Shown here piece by piece: positions 23,866-24,033 of a DNA stretch of 24,033 nt. Source of the DNA: Virgibacillus salarius (GTDB lineage Bacteria; Bacillota; Bacilli; Bacillales; Amphibacillaceae); the NCBI RefSeq assembly GCF_039521925.1, contig NZ_BAAACY010000131.1:1-24033 (forward strand), given 5' to 3'. The first letter of the stretch is position 1. Each line of letters begins with the position of its first letter. A model generated the notes under the pieces. It worked only from the letters and a program-made list of their open reading frames with translations, had not been told where the DNA came from and did no database searches. A program made the translations under genes and the position numbers.

Positions 23866-23985
23866 ATAGCGGAGACGAATTACGTAGACTCCTGCGGGAA
23901 TAGCGCGAGCCGAAAATCCACTTTGCAACGTGTTCTTCTTTGCAAAGTTAGTTGAGGCCGTGCCCCATAGCCGTCAAGTTAAGCA
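23866..23985. repeat. Probable dispersed Bacillaceae intergenic repeat
   Basis: A GC-richer block in AT-rich surroundings. It contains GTAGACTCCTGCGGGAA and the following AGCGCGAGCCGAAAATCC, which resemble a repeat I have seen in many Bacillaceae intergenic regions (recollection, not a search). An 8-bp hairpin (CTTTGCAA/TTGCAAAG, 23921-23947) with an 11-base loop lies inside. CATAGCSG occurs near both ends (about 23865 and 23966) as a short direct repeat. There is no credible reading frame. Boundaries are approximate; only one copy is in the window. Confidence 0.5.
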
Positions 23986-24033
23986 GGATATTTTAAAAAC
24001 CATAAAGTTATTCGTTATTCTGACATTATAAAT

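Noticed and set aside
1..24033. CRISPR arrays, insertion sequences, prophage, defence or biosynthetic clusters
   Set aside because: No spaced direct repeats, transposase or phage genes are visible; nearly all genes are core Bacillaceae genes.

Overview
The window looks like a chromosomal core region of a low-GC, endospore-forming Bacillaceae bacterium. It carries the sporulation genes yqfC and yqfD and a glycine T-box leader. Its gene order matches the Bacillus subtilis yqf/era/glyQS/sigA neighbourhood, read here in reverse. The protein sequences and small losses of synteny suggest a relative of the Oceanobacillus/Virgibacillus group; that placement is inference. Nearly all genes are on the minus strand. 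I see no phage, insertion sequence, CRISPR array or tRNA/rRNA gene.

Layout from left to right. Positions 1-2260 hold small genes of uncertain role: a short NfeD-type membrane protein (-), a yqfZ-like LysM-type peptide (+), a yqfX-like two-helix membrane protein (-) and yqfT (+), with terminators between them. Positions 2308-6375 are a minus-strand operon, trmK-yqfO-cshB-nfo, for tRNA methylation, a NIF3 protein, an RNA helicase and endonuclease IV. Next come cccA (cytochrome c550), an unrecognised membrane protein, and the dnaG-sigA macromolecular-synthesis pair with a sigma-H-like promoter motif just upstream of dnaG. Positions 11005-12464 are ccpN-ppsR (gluconeogenesis control), followed by glyQ-glyS behind a complete glycine T-box riboswitch, then yqzL-recO and era.

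Positions 17975-23481 form one long run, yqfC-yqfD-phoH-pgpH-ybeY-dgkA. It joins sporulation envelope proteins, the PhoH ATPase, c-di-AMP hydrolysis, rRNA maturation and undecaprenol/lipid kinase functions, with overlaps or very short gaps and a possible attenuating hairpin after phoH. Compared with the B. subtilis order as I know it, yqxD (before dnaG), cdd (between dgkA and era) and yqfU/zur/yqfW/ispG (between yqfT and yqfZ) are missing at their usual places.

The right 500 bases have no protein gene and are the least explained part. Next to yqfC lies a structured, probably transcribed RNA of about 200 nt ending in a strong intrinsic terminator. It contains three complementary copies of one 8-mer that can form mutually exclusive stems. 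To its right is a GC-richer hairpin-bearing block that resembles the dispersed intergenic repeats of Bacillaceae genomes. These two elements are the best candidates for something undescribed.
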